The notes under the pieces: model-generated
Told to the model about the DNA's origin: nothing
What the model saw: the letters and a program-made list of their open reading frames with translations, nothing else
Databases searched by the model: none
Origin: a virus
IMG/VR virus record: IMGVR_UViG_3300037488_000375
Span: 1 to 23,029 of that record
Length of the DNA stretch: 23,029 nucleotides
Strand: one strand, 5' to 3'
In this document: positions 1 to 5,823 of the stretch, piece after piece
Layout of the letters: each line of letters opens with the position of its first letter
How positions within the stretch are numbered: the stretch's first letter is position 1
Translations under genes and position numbers: made by a program

Positions 1-626
1 GCTGGCGCTGCCTCAGCTGCCGGTGCTTCGGCCTCTGCTGCAGGTTCATCACGCTCACCATCCATGCCGACCCAGTCGACGATCTCAAAGACCGGCGTGT
101 AGATGCGACCGTACGACTTGTGCTGATAGTGCTCTTTCTTCAAGCGCACCACCGGCACCGGCTTGCTCTGATCCTTCTCGACCTGCTGAGCAATCGCTAC
201 TGCAAGTGTCTGCACTGCACGCTTGCCGCCGACGGATGTCACGGTATAACGCGCTTCCATGTCTTTGTCTGCGCCAGTGAGGCACTTCATCGACATGCCG
301 ACCTGCGGCTCCCAACCCTTCTTGGCGTTGGGTGGCGCTGCTTCCATCTCTGGCAGCGGCTCGGTAACAGATACCATCTTCTCACCCAGCACTTCGCCTT
401 CACCCCAGGCGATGAAACCATGCAGGAACGAAAACGGATTGACCGCCCACGTTGCATCGTCCTCGACTTCAGTTTGGTCAGCACCAAAGACCCAATGACC
501 TGTCTTGTCCATCTTGATGATGACGGAACCAGCAGGCCCGACTTCAGTCTCGAGCGCGCGTAGTGCGGTGGAAAGGGTAGAAACTGCAGGCAGGTTAGCG
601 CCTTTGAAGGTTACTAGATTGGACAT
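1..626 (-). CDS. Conserved phage protein next to DUF2800 nuclease (3' end cut by window)
   Basis: The start is ATG at 626 with a good Shine-Dalgarno (AAGGAG) seven bases upstream; the frame stays open to base 1, giving at least 208 residues. The protein begins MSNLVTFKGANLPAV and has no membrane segment. Near the middle it carries the string WAVNPFSFLHGFIAW, and its visible C-terminal end is rich in Ala and Glu (residues about 198-208), as in acidic tails of single-stranded-DNA-binding proteins. It follows the DUF2800 nuclease gene by 11 bases, so the two are probably co-transcribed. I recognise the type as a conserved phage protein but know no proven function. A role in replication or recombination, perhaps ssDNA binding, is inferred only from neighbourhood and the acidic tail. 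Confidence 0.85.
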   Translation of the reverse strand, partial: MSNLVTFKGANLPAVSTLSTALRALETEVGPAGSVIIKMDKTGHWVFGADQTEVEDDATWAVNPFSFLHGFIAWGEGEVLGEKMVSVTEPLPEMEAAPPNAKKGWEPQVGMSMKCLTGADKDMEARYTVTSVGGKRAVQTLAVAIAQQVEKDQSKPVPVVRLKKEHYQHKSYGRIYTPVFEIVDWVGMDGERDEPAAEAEAPAAEAAP

Positions 627-637
627 TACTGTACTCC

Positions 638-1759
638 TTAGGAAAGTTTATTCAATGCAGCCGTCAGTTGACGACCGATTTGCAACACCGCTGGCCTCGG
701 ATCAGACTCCGGTGCCAACGTACTACCCGACGACACAGCAACTACCAGATCGGCGGGGAAGTCTAGTTTAGCCTTTTTCAAGACTTTTTCCAGCTGCGCA
801 GGCGACTTTATCTTCGTGTCGTATGCGTCTTCAATACCTTTGGCGTCAACCCACGCCTCAATCGCTTCTTCTTTGACCCACTGGCGCCGCGCTTGTTTCG
901 GCACTAGCTTGTACCCTGGCACCGGCTGACCGTTCTCCAGCATGTTGAACGCCAGCTCACGCAAGTCATTCAGATAACTCTCAATCGCTGCGGCCTGCTG
1001 CAGCTGCTGACTGATCTGCTCAGCGGGCAGGTTGACCAGCTGCAGCTTCAGCGCACGCTCGACAGCGCCAGTCATCTGCGGGCAGATCGGCTTGGCGGCA
1101 CACCAGCGGCAGTGGTCACCCCACTGCATCGGCGCGTTCGGCCAGCTCGAGAGCCGCACGGCGTATAGCAGCTCTTGCTCGAACTCCTTGACGCGCTCGA
1201 ACGTCGTCACCCAACGTTTAATCATCGGTGGTTGCACGATGATGCACTCGATCTCATCGGCGCCTTCGAACACCCACTTAGCTGCTTCGGTACGCATGGC
1301 AGCAGCAGCGTAGAAGAGCAGCTGCGGATTCTCGACAGCGTCGACGACTACCCCGTCACCGAACTTCCAATCGATAACGAATGCACGGTTATCACGGCGG
1401 CCAAGCAGATCAGTGCTGCCGAAAACATCAGGTAGAAAATCACCAAACCCAACGCGAGTTTCAACCATGTACTCCATTCGCTTTTCCGGATCAATTTCAT
1501 CGAGGGCCGCGAGAGCGGGAATAATTTTCTCATCGATTAGCTCCTGTGTGAGTACCTGATCTTTGTAGGCAGCGCCGATGCACTGCGCGGGTTTCTTGTC
1601 GAACTCCAAGAGCTCAGCGATGACGTTGTGCAGCAGCGTGCCACGGTCGGCGTGCTCGTTCGATGGCTTGGGCGGCATCTTGGCGCACAAGGCAACAGAC
1701 GCTGGGCAGTTGATGACGCGCTTGGCGGTGGAACCGCCGACAATATTAGAGTGATTCAT
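638..1759 (-). CDS. Cas4/RecB-like PD-(D/E)XK exonuclease, DUF2800 family
   Basis: 373 residues. It shows the plan of Cas4/AddB-type nucleases: an N-terminal Cys (C18 within NCPASVALC), a His in GTLLHNVIAEL (H44), an acidic PDVFGSTDLL followed by the FVIDWKFGDG motif (Asp and the E/DXK-type DWK), and a C-terminal Cys cluster CRWCAAKPIC at about 218-228. In this family the four cysteines hold a [4Fe-4S] cluster, and the His, Asp and Lys residues form the metal-dependent nuclease site. DUF2800 proteins occur in phage replication modules with PolA-type polymerase, VRR-NUC protein and an SNF2 helicase; the last two are present across the divergent promoter. The likely job is end resection in recombination-dependent replication. 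It is not a CRISPR gene here, as there is no array or other cas gene. The start overlaps the upstream gene by 14 bases. Confidence 0.9.
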   Translation of the reverse strand: MNHSNIVGGSTAKRVINCPASVALCAKMPPKPSNEHADRGTLLHNVIAELLEFDKKPAQCIGAAYKDQVLTQELIDEKIIPALAALDEIDPEKRMEYMVETRVGFGDFLPDVFGSTDLLGRRDNRAFVIDWKFGDGVVVDAVENPQLLFYAAAAMRTEAAKWVFEGADEIECIIVQPPMIKRWVTTFERVKEFEQELLYAVRLSSWPNAPMQWGDHCRWCAAKPICPQMTGAVERALKLQLVNLPAEQISQQLQQAAAIESYLNDLRELAFNMLENGQPVPGYKLVPKQARRQWVKEEAIEAWVDAKGIEDAYDTKIKSPAQLEKVLKKAKLDFPADLVVAVSSGSTLAPESDPRPAVLQIGRQLTAALNKLS

Positions 1760-1943
1760 TGCGCGCCTCCATCATGGCGTCGGCCCATTCGTAACAATAC
1801 AAGCAAACATCTTTTTCGTTTATATCTTCGTTTTCAGCTATAGCCTTAAATGCCGCGTCAATTAACGCTACCATCGTTTGTGCAGCGAAGTAATCGCGCA
1901 AGTCCATGCCCTGCTGGTTTGTCATGTTGGGGAATGCTTTCAT
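1746..1943 (-). CDS. Small conserved phage protein, first gene of leftward early operon
   Basis: 65 residues beginning MKAFPNMTNQQGMDLRDYF. I chose ATG at 1943 because AAAGGAG lies nine bases upstream and it falls just behind the leftward promoter; the longer open frame up to 2003 would start inside the -35 box. The sequence is mostly helical and acidic, with two nearby cysteines in CLYCYEW (about residues 48-54) but no complete zinc site. This type of small protein is common in phages of proteobacteria; its function is unknown. Its stop codon lies inside the start of the DUF2800 gene, so translation of the two is probably coupled. Confidence 0.75.
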   Translation of the reverse strand: MKAFPNMTNQQGMDLRDYFAAQTMVALIDAAFKAIAENEDINEKDVCLYCYEWADAMMEARNESL

Positions 1944-1974
1944 ACTGTACGCTCCTTTAGTGTTTTGAGCCTCA

Positions 1975-2003
1975 ACTGTACCCCCGCAAATAATTCTTGT
2001 CAA
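1975..2003 (-). promoter_or_regulatory. Leftward sigma70-like promoter
   Basis: Read on the minus strand, a perfect -35 box TTGACA (2003-1998) is followed after exactly 17 bases by TACAGT (1980-1975), four of six matches to the -10 consensus. The predicted transcript starts near 1968 and would have a leader of about 25 bases ending in the AAAGGAG of the 65-residue gene. It would drive the leftward operon (small gene, DUF2800 nuclease, conserved protein). The -35 box overlaps that of the rightward promoter. Confidence 0.65.
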
Positions 2004-2026
2004 ATACTTTTTTAGGGTGTTATATT
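1997..2026 (+). promoter_or_regulatory. Rightward sigma70-like promoter, likely giving a leaderless mRNA
   Basis: TTGTCA (1997-2002) is followed after 18 bases by TATATT (2021-2026), each five of six to consensus. Transcription should start about 2032-2034, on or next to the ATG at 2033 of the VRR-NUC gene, so the first message would have essentially no leader. In agreement, there is no Shine-Dalgarno before that ATG. It should drive the whole rightward block to 7173. Confidence 0.6.
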
Positions 2027-2032
2027 TCGGCC

Positions 2033-2305
2033 ATGCTTGAAAAAGAAATTGAGAACTACTTTGTGTGGGCTGTCGAGCGGGCTGGCGGCAAGACGTACAA
2101 GTTCAAGTCTCCCACACAACGCGGGGTTAGTGACCGCTTAGCGTGTATGCCTGATGGCACCACGTGGTTTGTGGAGTTGAAAACGAAAGGTGGCCGACTG
2201 TCACCGTTACAAAAACGATTTGCCGCTGACGTTACTGCGTTGCAGCAGAACTACGCGTGCTTATGGACGAAGGAGCAGATAGATGAGTGGATTAAGCCGA
2301 GATGA
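2033..2305 (+). CDS. VRR-NUC domain nuclease
   Basis: 90 residues, the usual size for stand-alone phage VRR-NUC proteins. The PD-(D/E)XK core is visible: N-terminal Glu in MLEKEIENYF, the GVSDRLACMPDG loop with the metal-binding Asp (about residue 32), and FVELKTKGG with the E-X-K pair (about 45-50), then the LSPLQK helix typical of the family. Family members are structure-specific DNA nucleases related to Holliday-junction resolvases. The start MLEKEIE is chosen by family similarity; an open frame reaches back to a TTG at 1997, but that lies in the promoter. No ribosome binding site precedes the ATG. The likely role is processing of branched DNA in replication together with the downstream helicase and the divergent DUF2800 nuclease. 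Confidence 0.9.
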   Translation: MLEKEIENYFVWAVERAGGKTYKFKSPTQRGVSDRLACMPDGTTWFVELKTKGGRLSPLQKRFAADVTALQQNYACLWTKEQIDEWIKPR

Positions 2306-2501
2306 GATTAATCGAATTATCTACGACAACGGGCTATTTCACGGCACTATGGCGTTGGGCGTGGTGATGGATGCTGACCACTTAGAACGCTTTGCCAACC
2401 TAGTCGCAGCAGCGGAGCGCGAGGCGTGTGCTGTCATTGCGTTCAATGCAAAGACTTATCTGGAAGCAGCCGCAGCTATCCGCGCAAGGAGAGAACAATG
2501 A
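2283..2501 (+). CDS. Small accessory protein with shared AEREACA...AIRARREQ end
   Basis: 72 residues starting MSGLSRDEINRIIYDNG, overlapping the VRR-NUC gene by 23 bases with a weak GAAGGAG upstream. The N-terminal half is a short acidic helical segment. The C-terminal half (AAEREACAV ... AIRARREQ) is shared with the 110-residue protein at 2897, also at DNA level. Proteins ending in this way are common in phages of Burkholderiales; their function is unknown. The last codons of the gene double as the ribosome binding site (AAGGAG) of the next gene, and its stop overlaps the next start as ATGA. Confidence 0.75.
   Translation: MSGLSRDEINRIIYDNGLFHGTMALGVVMDADHLERFANLVAAAEREACAVIAFNAKTYLEAAAAIRARREQ
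2412..2430 (+). repeat. Repeat A copy 1 (19 nt, coding, AEREACA segment)
   Basis: This stretch matches 3125-3143 at 18 of 19 bases and encodes the same EREAC residues in the same frame. With the 27-nt repeat further downstream it marks a C-terminal module shared by two otherwise different genes. The spacing between the two repeats differs (44 versus 59 bases), so the insert between them has diverged or been exchanged. Confidence 0.8.
2475..2501 (+). repeat. Repeat B copy 1 (27 nt, gene end plus next gene's RBS and start)
   Basis: Identical over 27 bases to 3203-3229. It encodes the last residues (AIRARREQ, stop) of the upstream gene, holds the AAGGAG ribosome binding site, and ends in the ATGA overlap that starts the downstream gene. 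The downstream genes after the two copies are unrelated (Cys-containing DUF1660-like protein here, helical protein at 3226). Confidence 0.9.
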
Positions 2502-2704
2502 TTGAACGGCTGTTATGCGCTTTGTTTAACCATAGGTATGTAGTGCTTTTGTCTTTTAGCCCTACATCACGCAAGGTGGGTTGTACTCGTTGCGATAAAG
2601 AATGGGGGATGAACGATTCTGAACGCGCATTCATTCCGTGGGATAAAGAACTAGAAGAAATGTACAAGCTCATTGGGCAGTGGCCACTAACAAAGGAGAA
2701 ATAA
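2498..2704 (+). CDS. DUF1660-like small Cys/His protein
   Basis: 68 residues. ATG at 2498 overlaps the upstream stop as ATGA and has AAGGAG eight bases ahead, within the upstream gene. The protein begins MIERLLCALFNHRY, has a central CTRCDKEWGMND and an acidic C-terminal half (PWDKELEEMY). C7, H12 and the CTRC pair are arranged as in DUF1660 prophage proteins, which I take to bind zinc. The function of the family is unknown; it is usually found among early accessory genes. The assignment rests on the C...H...CXRC pattern and size only. Confidence 0.75.
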   Translation: MIERLLCALFNHRYVVLLSFSPTSRKVGCTRCDKEWGMNDSERAFIPWDKELEEMYKLIGQWPLTKEK

Positions 2705-2706
2705 CA

Positions 2707-2904
2707 ATGGCTAAGTTACCTTACACAATCACGATCTGCCCAGACGAGCCGAACCCGAAGCAGTTCACCGCGATGACGCCACAGTTGATCAACGCTATGC
2801 GATTTGGTTACGACATGACGATTGATCAGCGGCAGCAAATGTACCCGTCAGCGCCGCAGGGTATAACGCAGATCAATAATCACAAGGAGAAGAACAGTGG
2901 ATGA
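2707..2904 (+). CDS. Small hypothetical phage protein
   Basis: 65 residues starting MAKLPYTITICPDEPNPKQ, with AAAGGAG 8 bases upstream of ATG 2707; the frame also has an earlier ATG at 2680 but it lacks a ribosome binding site and lies inside the previous gene. There is no membrane segment or recognisable motif. The C-terminal codons contain the AAGGAG that serves the next gene, whose GTG start lies before this gene's stop. Function unknown. Confidence 0.65.
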   Translation: MAKLPYTITICPDEPNPKQFTAMTPQLINAMRFGYDMTIDQRQQMYPSAPQGITQINNHKEKNSG

Positions 2905-3229
2905 GGATAAAGCAGAAGTAATGCCAAATATAGATTACATATATTCGGCTGTGATAGCGGACAGTGAGGCACTGGAAGATGCAAAGATGACGTTGGAGAT
3001 CATTAAGAAAACTGATCCGGGCGTTTACGATGAGATGATTAACGACACGCTTTCTTTGATTCGCAAAGCGTTGAGCAGTTCTATCCTTAGTGTTGTCGAT
3101 AGGATGGTTAAAGTAGAAGTAGAAGCAGAGCGCGAGGCGTGTGCAAAGGTATGTGAGGCTGAAGGGGAACGAGTCGATGCGTCTTGGGCAAGTTGTGCGT
3201 TCGCTATCCGCGCAAGGAGAGAACAATGA
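2897..3229 (+). CDS. Small accessory protein with shared AEREACA...AIRARREQ end
   Basis: 110 residues from a GTG start at 2897, chosen because AAGGAG precedes it by eight bases and no ATG lies in frame nearby. The N-terminal two thirds are acidic and helical (MDEDKAEVMPNIDYIYS...). The C-terminal third repeats the module of the 72-residue protein at 2283: EAEREACAKVCEAEGE followed by AIRARREQ. The AEREACAKVC phrase is widespread in phage proteins of Burkholderiales, with no known function. The stop is in an ATGA overlap with the next gene. Confidence 0.75.
   Translation: MDEDKAEVMPNIDYIYSAVIADSEALEDAKMTLEIIKKTDPGVYDEMINDTLSLIRKALSSSILSVVDRMVKVEVEAEREACAKVCEAEGERVDASWASCAFAIRARREQ
3125..3143 (+). 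repeat. Repeat A copy 2
   Basis: Second copy of the 19-nt coding repeat at 2412-2430, with one mismatch, in the same reading frame relative to the protein it encodes (AEREACA). Confidence 0.8.
3203..3229 (+). repeat. Repeat B copy 2
   Basis: Exact second copy of the 27-nt element at 2475-2501. It again ends one gene and supplies the ribosome binding site and start of the next. Two exact copies 728 bases apart could recombine and delete or reassort the three genes lying between them. Confidence 0.9.
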
Positions 3230-3432
3230 GTGACAAACAACCCGAAGCATTGAGGCTGGCTGAGGAGTTCGAGGCAACAAAATCCTACCTTGGCGCAAAA
3301 GCCGCTGCTGAACTACGTCGGCTGCATGAAGTGAATGCGGAGTTGGTGGAGGCCGTGAAAGCAGCATTAAGCGATGACCAACCGTACATAGAAAAATGCA
3401 AAGCAGCACTCGCCGAAGCGGAGGGGAAATGA
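3226..3432 (+). CDS. Small helical accessory protein (EALRLAEE / AAAELRRLHEVN type)
   Basis: 68 residues, nearly all predicted helix: MSDKQPEALRLAEEFEAT, then AAAELRRLHEVNAELVEAV with heptad-like spacing of Leu, Val and Ala, suggesting a short coiled coil. The string ELRRLHEVNAEL is a phrase I know from many small phage and prophage proteins of beta-proteobacteria, function unknown. It starts in repeat B and ends in the AEAEGK-stop segment that forms repeat C, whose GAGGGG serves as the next gene's ribosome binding site. Confidence 0.75.
   Translation: MSDKQPEALRLAEEFEATKSYLGAKAAAELRRLHEVNAELVEAVKAALSDDQPYIEKCKAALAEAEGK
3416..3432 (+). repeat. Repeat C copy 1 (17 nt, gene end plus next gene's RBS and start)
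   Basis: Identical over 17 bases to 3571-3587. It encodes the terminal AEGK and stop, contains a GGAGGGG ribosome binding site, and ends in an ATGA overlap. It plays the same part as repeat B but with a different sequence. Confidence 0.8.
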
Positions 3433-3587
3433 ATCAACCTTGGTATATAAAACTTGGCTGGTGGCTGTGCGAAAAAACAGGGCATCTTGGTGTTAGCCGC
3501 GCATGGATTTTCAACGGCTACTATCACCGCGACTGTGCGTGGTGCGGAAAGATTGTGAGCGAAGCAGTCAAAGCGGAGGGGAAATGA
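3429..3587 (+). CDS. Small Trp- and Cys-rich hypothetical protein
   Basis: 52 residues, ATG at 3429 overlapping the upstream stop as ATGA, with GGAGGGG just ahead. It begins MNQPWYIKLGWWLCEKTGHLG and has a CAWCGK pair near residue 38-43; C14, H19 and the CXXC could form a small metal site, much as in the DUF1660-like protein earlier in the array. The ending KAEGK-stop matches the preceding gene (repeat C). Function unknown. Confidence 0.7.
   Translation: MNQPWYIKLGWWLCEKTGHLGVSRAWIFNGYYHRDCAWCGKIVSEAVKAEGK
3571..3587 (+). repeat. Repeat C copy 2
   Basis: Exact second copy of 3416-3432, 155 bases downstream. Recombination between the two would remove the 52-residue gene cleanly and keep the reading frame junction and ribosome binding site intact. 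Confidence 0.8.
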
Positions 3588-3889
3588 CTGACAGAGAACT
3601 GATGCAACAGGCGCTGGAGGCGTTGGAGGTTTCGACCGATTGGGATATGAACGCAACTGGCAAACAGGCGCAGTCTATTCAAGTCATTAACGCCCTACGC
3701 GCCCGACTAGCGCAGTCGGCGTATCGCCGTGGAGATCGGTTGTTGTGTCTGGAAACGGATGAACACTGCGTCATTTATGTGTCGGGGACAGACCGGCAGT
3801 GGGTCAAATTTCCTGATTCTCACGTTGGCATGTACACGAACGAACAGGTCGCTGAGATGTTTGAGCTAATACAGAAGGAAGCTATATGA
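3584..3889 (+). CDS. Small accessory protein with NALRARLAQ linker
   Basis: 101 residues, starting MTDRELMQQALEALEV; such MTD(R/K)EL...QALEAL starts are common in phage accessory proteins. The first 40 residues are helical and end in the phrase INALRARLAQ. The second half (RRGDRLLCLETDEHCVIYV...) looks like a small beta-rich domain and is unrelated to the neighbour's second half. The LRARLAQ coding segment is also found in the next gene (17 of 18 bases), so the protein reads as an N-terminal module joined to an exchangeable C-terminal part. ATGA overlaps join it to both neighbours. Confidence 0.75.
   Translation: MTDRELMQQALEALEVSTDWDMNATGKQAQSIQVINALRARLAQSAYRRGDRLLCLETDEHCVIYVSGTDRQWVKFPDSHVGMYTNEQVAEMFELIQKEAI
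3698..3715 (+). repeat. Repeat D copy 1 (18 nt, RARLAQ linker)
   Basis: Matches 4003-4020 at 17 of 18 bases. In both genes it encodes RARLAQ and lies between a helical N-terminal segment and a different C-terminal region, the expected place for domain shuffling. Confidence 0.7.
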
Positions 3890-4287
3890 CTGACAAAGAA
3901 CTGGAAGATTTTATACATCACGGGGAGACGGGCTTTGTTGGTTTTGCAATGATGTTTGGTGATGGGTGGGCACAGCAAGCGATTGCAATAGCCAAAGAAC
4001 TCCGCGCCCGACTCGCGCAGCCTGAACCGGAGCCGGTGGCGTGGGGAGTGCCAAATACTAGGCCAACAGAGAAAGCGCAGTTCATGATGTTGCTGCATTC
4101 GGCAGACGGTTGCCAGTATCCAGACCAGCTAGTTCCACTCTACACCGCCCCACCACAGCGCGAATGGCAAGGGCTGACGGATGAGGAGTACGAAGCAATG
4201 GCGGAACACTATGTGACCAACTGTTATTTTGACACTTTGGAATATGCCCGCGCCATCGAAGCCAAGCTAAAGGAGAAGAATGCTTAA
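3886..4287 (+). CDS. Modular accessory protein (LRARLAQPEPEPVAW ... PLYTAPP ... REWQGLTDEE)
   Basis: 133 residues, from an ATGA overlap with AGAAGGAAG upstream. Order of parts: MTDKELEDFIHHGE N-terminus, the KELRARLAQ helix (about 39-47), a PEPEPVAW linker, a middle segment ending LVPLYTAPP (about 84-93), and a REWQGLTDEEYEAM C-terminal helix. The phrases PEPVAW, PLYTAPP and W.GLTDEE are widely repeated in phage and prophage proteins of Burkholderiales and related groups. No function is known. It overlaps the helicase start by eight bases, and its last codons provide the AAAGGAG for that gene. Confidence 0.8.
   Translation: MTDKELEDFIHHGETGFVGFAMMFGDGWAQQAIAIAKELRARLAQPEPEPVAWGVPNTRPTEKAQFMMLLHSADGCQYPDQLVPLYTAPPQREWQGLTDEEYEAMAEHYVTNCYFDTLEYARAIEAKLKEKNA
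4003..4020 (+). repeat. Repeat D copy 2
   Basis: Second copy of the RARLAQ-encoding 18-nt segment, one mismatch from 3698-3715. Confidence 0.7.
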
Positions 4288-5620
4288 GCTACGCCCTTAT
4301 CAAGACGAAGCGGCTGACTTCCTGTACGAGCGTGACCGCGCGATGATCTTGGCGCCCGTGGGCGCAGGCAAGACCGCGATCACGCTGACCGCCATGCAGG
4401 CGATGATCATGGACGGCCACGTAGGGCGCTTCTTGGTGCTGGCGCCCAAGCGCGTCTGTACCGACGTCTGGCCAATCGAGGCGCCGAAGTGGGCGCCTGA
4501 CTTAGATTGCCGCGTGGCAGTAGGCACGCCCAAGGAACGAAGTGCAGCACTGGAGTCGTTTTTGCCGATAGTGGTCACTAACTACGACAACATTGGCTGG
4601 TTGACCGAACAGGACTTGTCTGACTTCGACGCCATTGTGTTTGACGAGCTGACTAAACTGAAGAACCCATCCGGCGCCAGATTCAAGGCGCTGCACAAGA
4701 TCATCGACCAGTTCAAGATTCGCTGGGGTCTGACCGGATCGTTCACCAGCAACGGGCTAGAAGACGTCTTCGGGCAGTGCAAGATCGTCGATGAGAAGCT
4801 CTTAGGCCGCGCCAAGGGCGCCTTCTTGCAGCAGTACTTTGTCTGCATGAACCGCGACTTCGGCGAGTGGATGCCACGCCCCGGCGCCCTGCTGCAGATC
4901 ATGGAGAAGATCAAGCCCGCGACGTACGTGCTGGAGCCTGGCGAGTACCGCGACAAGCTGCCGCCCTGCCACGTCGTCGAGCTGCGTTGCCAGCTGGATG
5001 ACCGCGGGCCGTACGAGAAGATGAAGCGCGACTTTGCGGTACAGTTTCCGACTGCCGAGGTGCTGGCTGCCAACGCTGCCGCCGTGACGTCTAAGCTGCA
5101 GCAGATGGCCTCCGGCTTTGTGTACGACAGTCAGCGGGTGGCGACTGCCGTGCCTGGGCAGTTCGCAGCGACCAAGCAGTCGATCTGGTTTAGCAGCCAC
5201 AAGTTTGAGCGATTGGATGAGTTACTCGAGGAGAACCAGCATGCCAATACGATCTTGGTTTACCAGTTTCAAGAGGAGCTGGCGGAAATTAAGCGTCGCT
5301 ATCCGAAGGCGCAGACGCTTGATGACGAGAAAGCGATTGAACGCTGGAACGCTGGACATATCGAATTGCTGGCCGTCCATCCAAAAAGCGCAGGACACGG
5401 GCTTAACCTACAGCACGGAGGATGCGTTATGGCTTTTATATCTCTACCGTGGAGCCTTGAGCTGTACGAGCAAACCATCGGACGTTTGCATCGTTCCGGC
5501 CAACTGCGCGAGGTATGGGTGTATATCCTCGCCGCTGAAAACACGGTCGACGAAAAAATCTTTGCCGCCCTTCACGACAAACGAGCAATCTCAGACATCG
5601 CAATGGAGGCCTTGAAATGA
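4280..5620 (+). CDS. SNF2-type superfamily 2 DNA helicase/ATPase
   Basis: 446 residues with all main SF2 motifs: Q-like LRPYQDEA (4-11), Walker A APVGAGKT (25-32), motif II FDELTKLKNP (DE at 122-123), motif III LTGSFTSNG (151-159), motif V HPKSAGHGLNLQ and motif VI QTIGRLHRSGQ near the C-terminus. The GAGKT, DE-x-x-KLKNP and GR.HR.GQ forms are typical of compact SNF2-like phage helicases. These translocate on double-stranded DNA using ATP and sit in replication modules with VRR-NUC and DUF2800 proteins, as here. The likely role is remodelling forks or recombination intermediates. The start ATG 4280 follows AAAGGAG at six bases and lies within the previous gene. It is complete in length. Confidence 0.95.
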   Translation: MLKLRPYQDEAADFLYERDRAMILAPVGAGKTAITLTAMQAMIMDGHVGRFLVLAPKRVCTDVWPIEAPKWAPDLDCRVAVGTPKERSAALESFLPIVVTNYDNIGWLTEQDLSDFDAIVFDELTKLKNPSGARFKALHKIIDQFKIRWGLTGSFTSNGLEDVFGQCKIVDEKLLGRAKGAFLQQYFVCMNRDFGEWMPRPGALLQIMEKIKPATYVLEPGEYRDKLPPCHVVELRCQLDDRGPYEKMKRDFAVQFPTAEVLAANAAAVTSKLQQMASGFVYDSQRVATAVPGQFAATKQSIWFSSHKFERLDELLEENQHANTILVYQFQEELAEIKRRYPKAQTLDDEKAIERWNAGHIELLAVHPKSAGHGLNLQHGGCVMAFISLPWSLELYEQTIGRLHRSGQLREVWVYILAAENTVDEKIFAALHDKRAISDIAMEALK

Positions 5621-5814
5621 ACCTTGCAGAACAACATGCCGCACGCTTGCTAGACCGCGCGCGGGACGAGCACGACATCAGAGCGGCGGAGCTGTTGCGC
5701 CAGTTCGGGCGGGTGTACGCCGTGGCCACTGAGATGGCACGCGCCAAGACGCACGAACAGCGCAACGCGGCGTACAACGAGATGATCGATTTAATCAGAG
5801 GCAAAGCCGATTAG
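5617..5814 (+). CDS. Small helical hypothetical protein
   Basis: 65 residues (MNLAEQHAARLLDRARDEH...), highly charged and helical throughout, in an ATGA overlap with the helicase stop and with GGAGG upstream inside the helicase gene. There is no recognisable domain. Its tight coupling to the helicase suggests a function in the same early stage, but nothing more can be said. Confidence 0.75.
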   Translation: MNLAEQHAARLLDRARDEHDIRAAELLRQFGRVYAVATEMARAKTHEQRNAAYNEMIDLIRGKAD

Positions 5815-5823
5815 GAGGACACC

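Noticed and set aside
23-563. Plus-strand open frames at the left edge
   Set aside because: They lie opposite the conserved leftward gene that starts at 626 with a good ribosome binding site, and have no recognisable content.
638-1759. Cas4-like nuclease as sign of a phage CRISPR system
   Set aside because: No cas1, cas2 or repeat array is present; DUF2800 nucleases are normal members of phage replication modules.
4582-5200. Minus-strand open frames opposite the helicase gene
   Set aside because: The helicase with all its motifs is on the plus strand; the opposite frames have shadow-type composition and no start signals.
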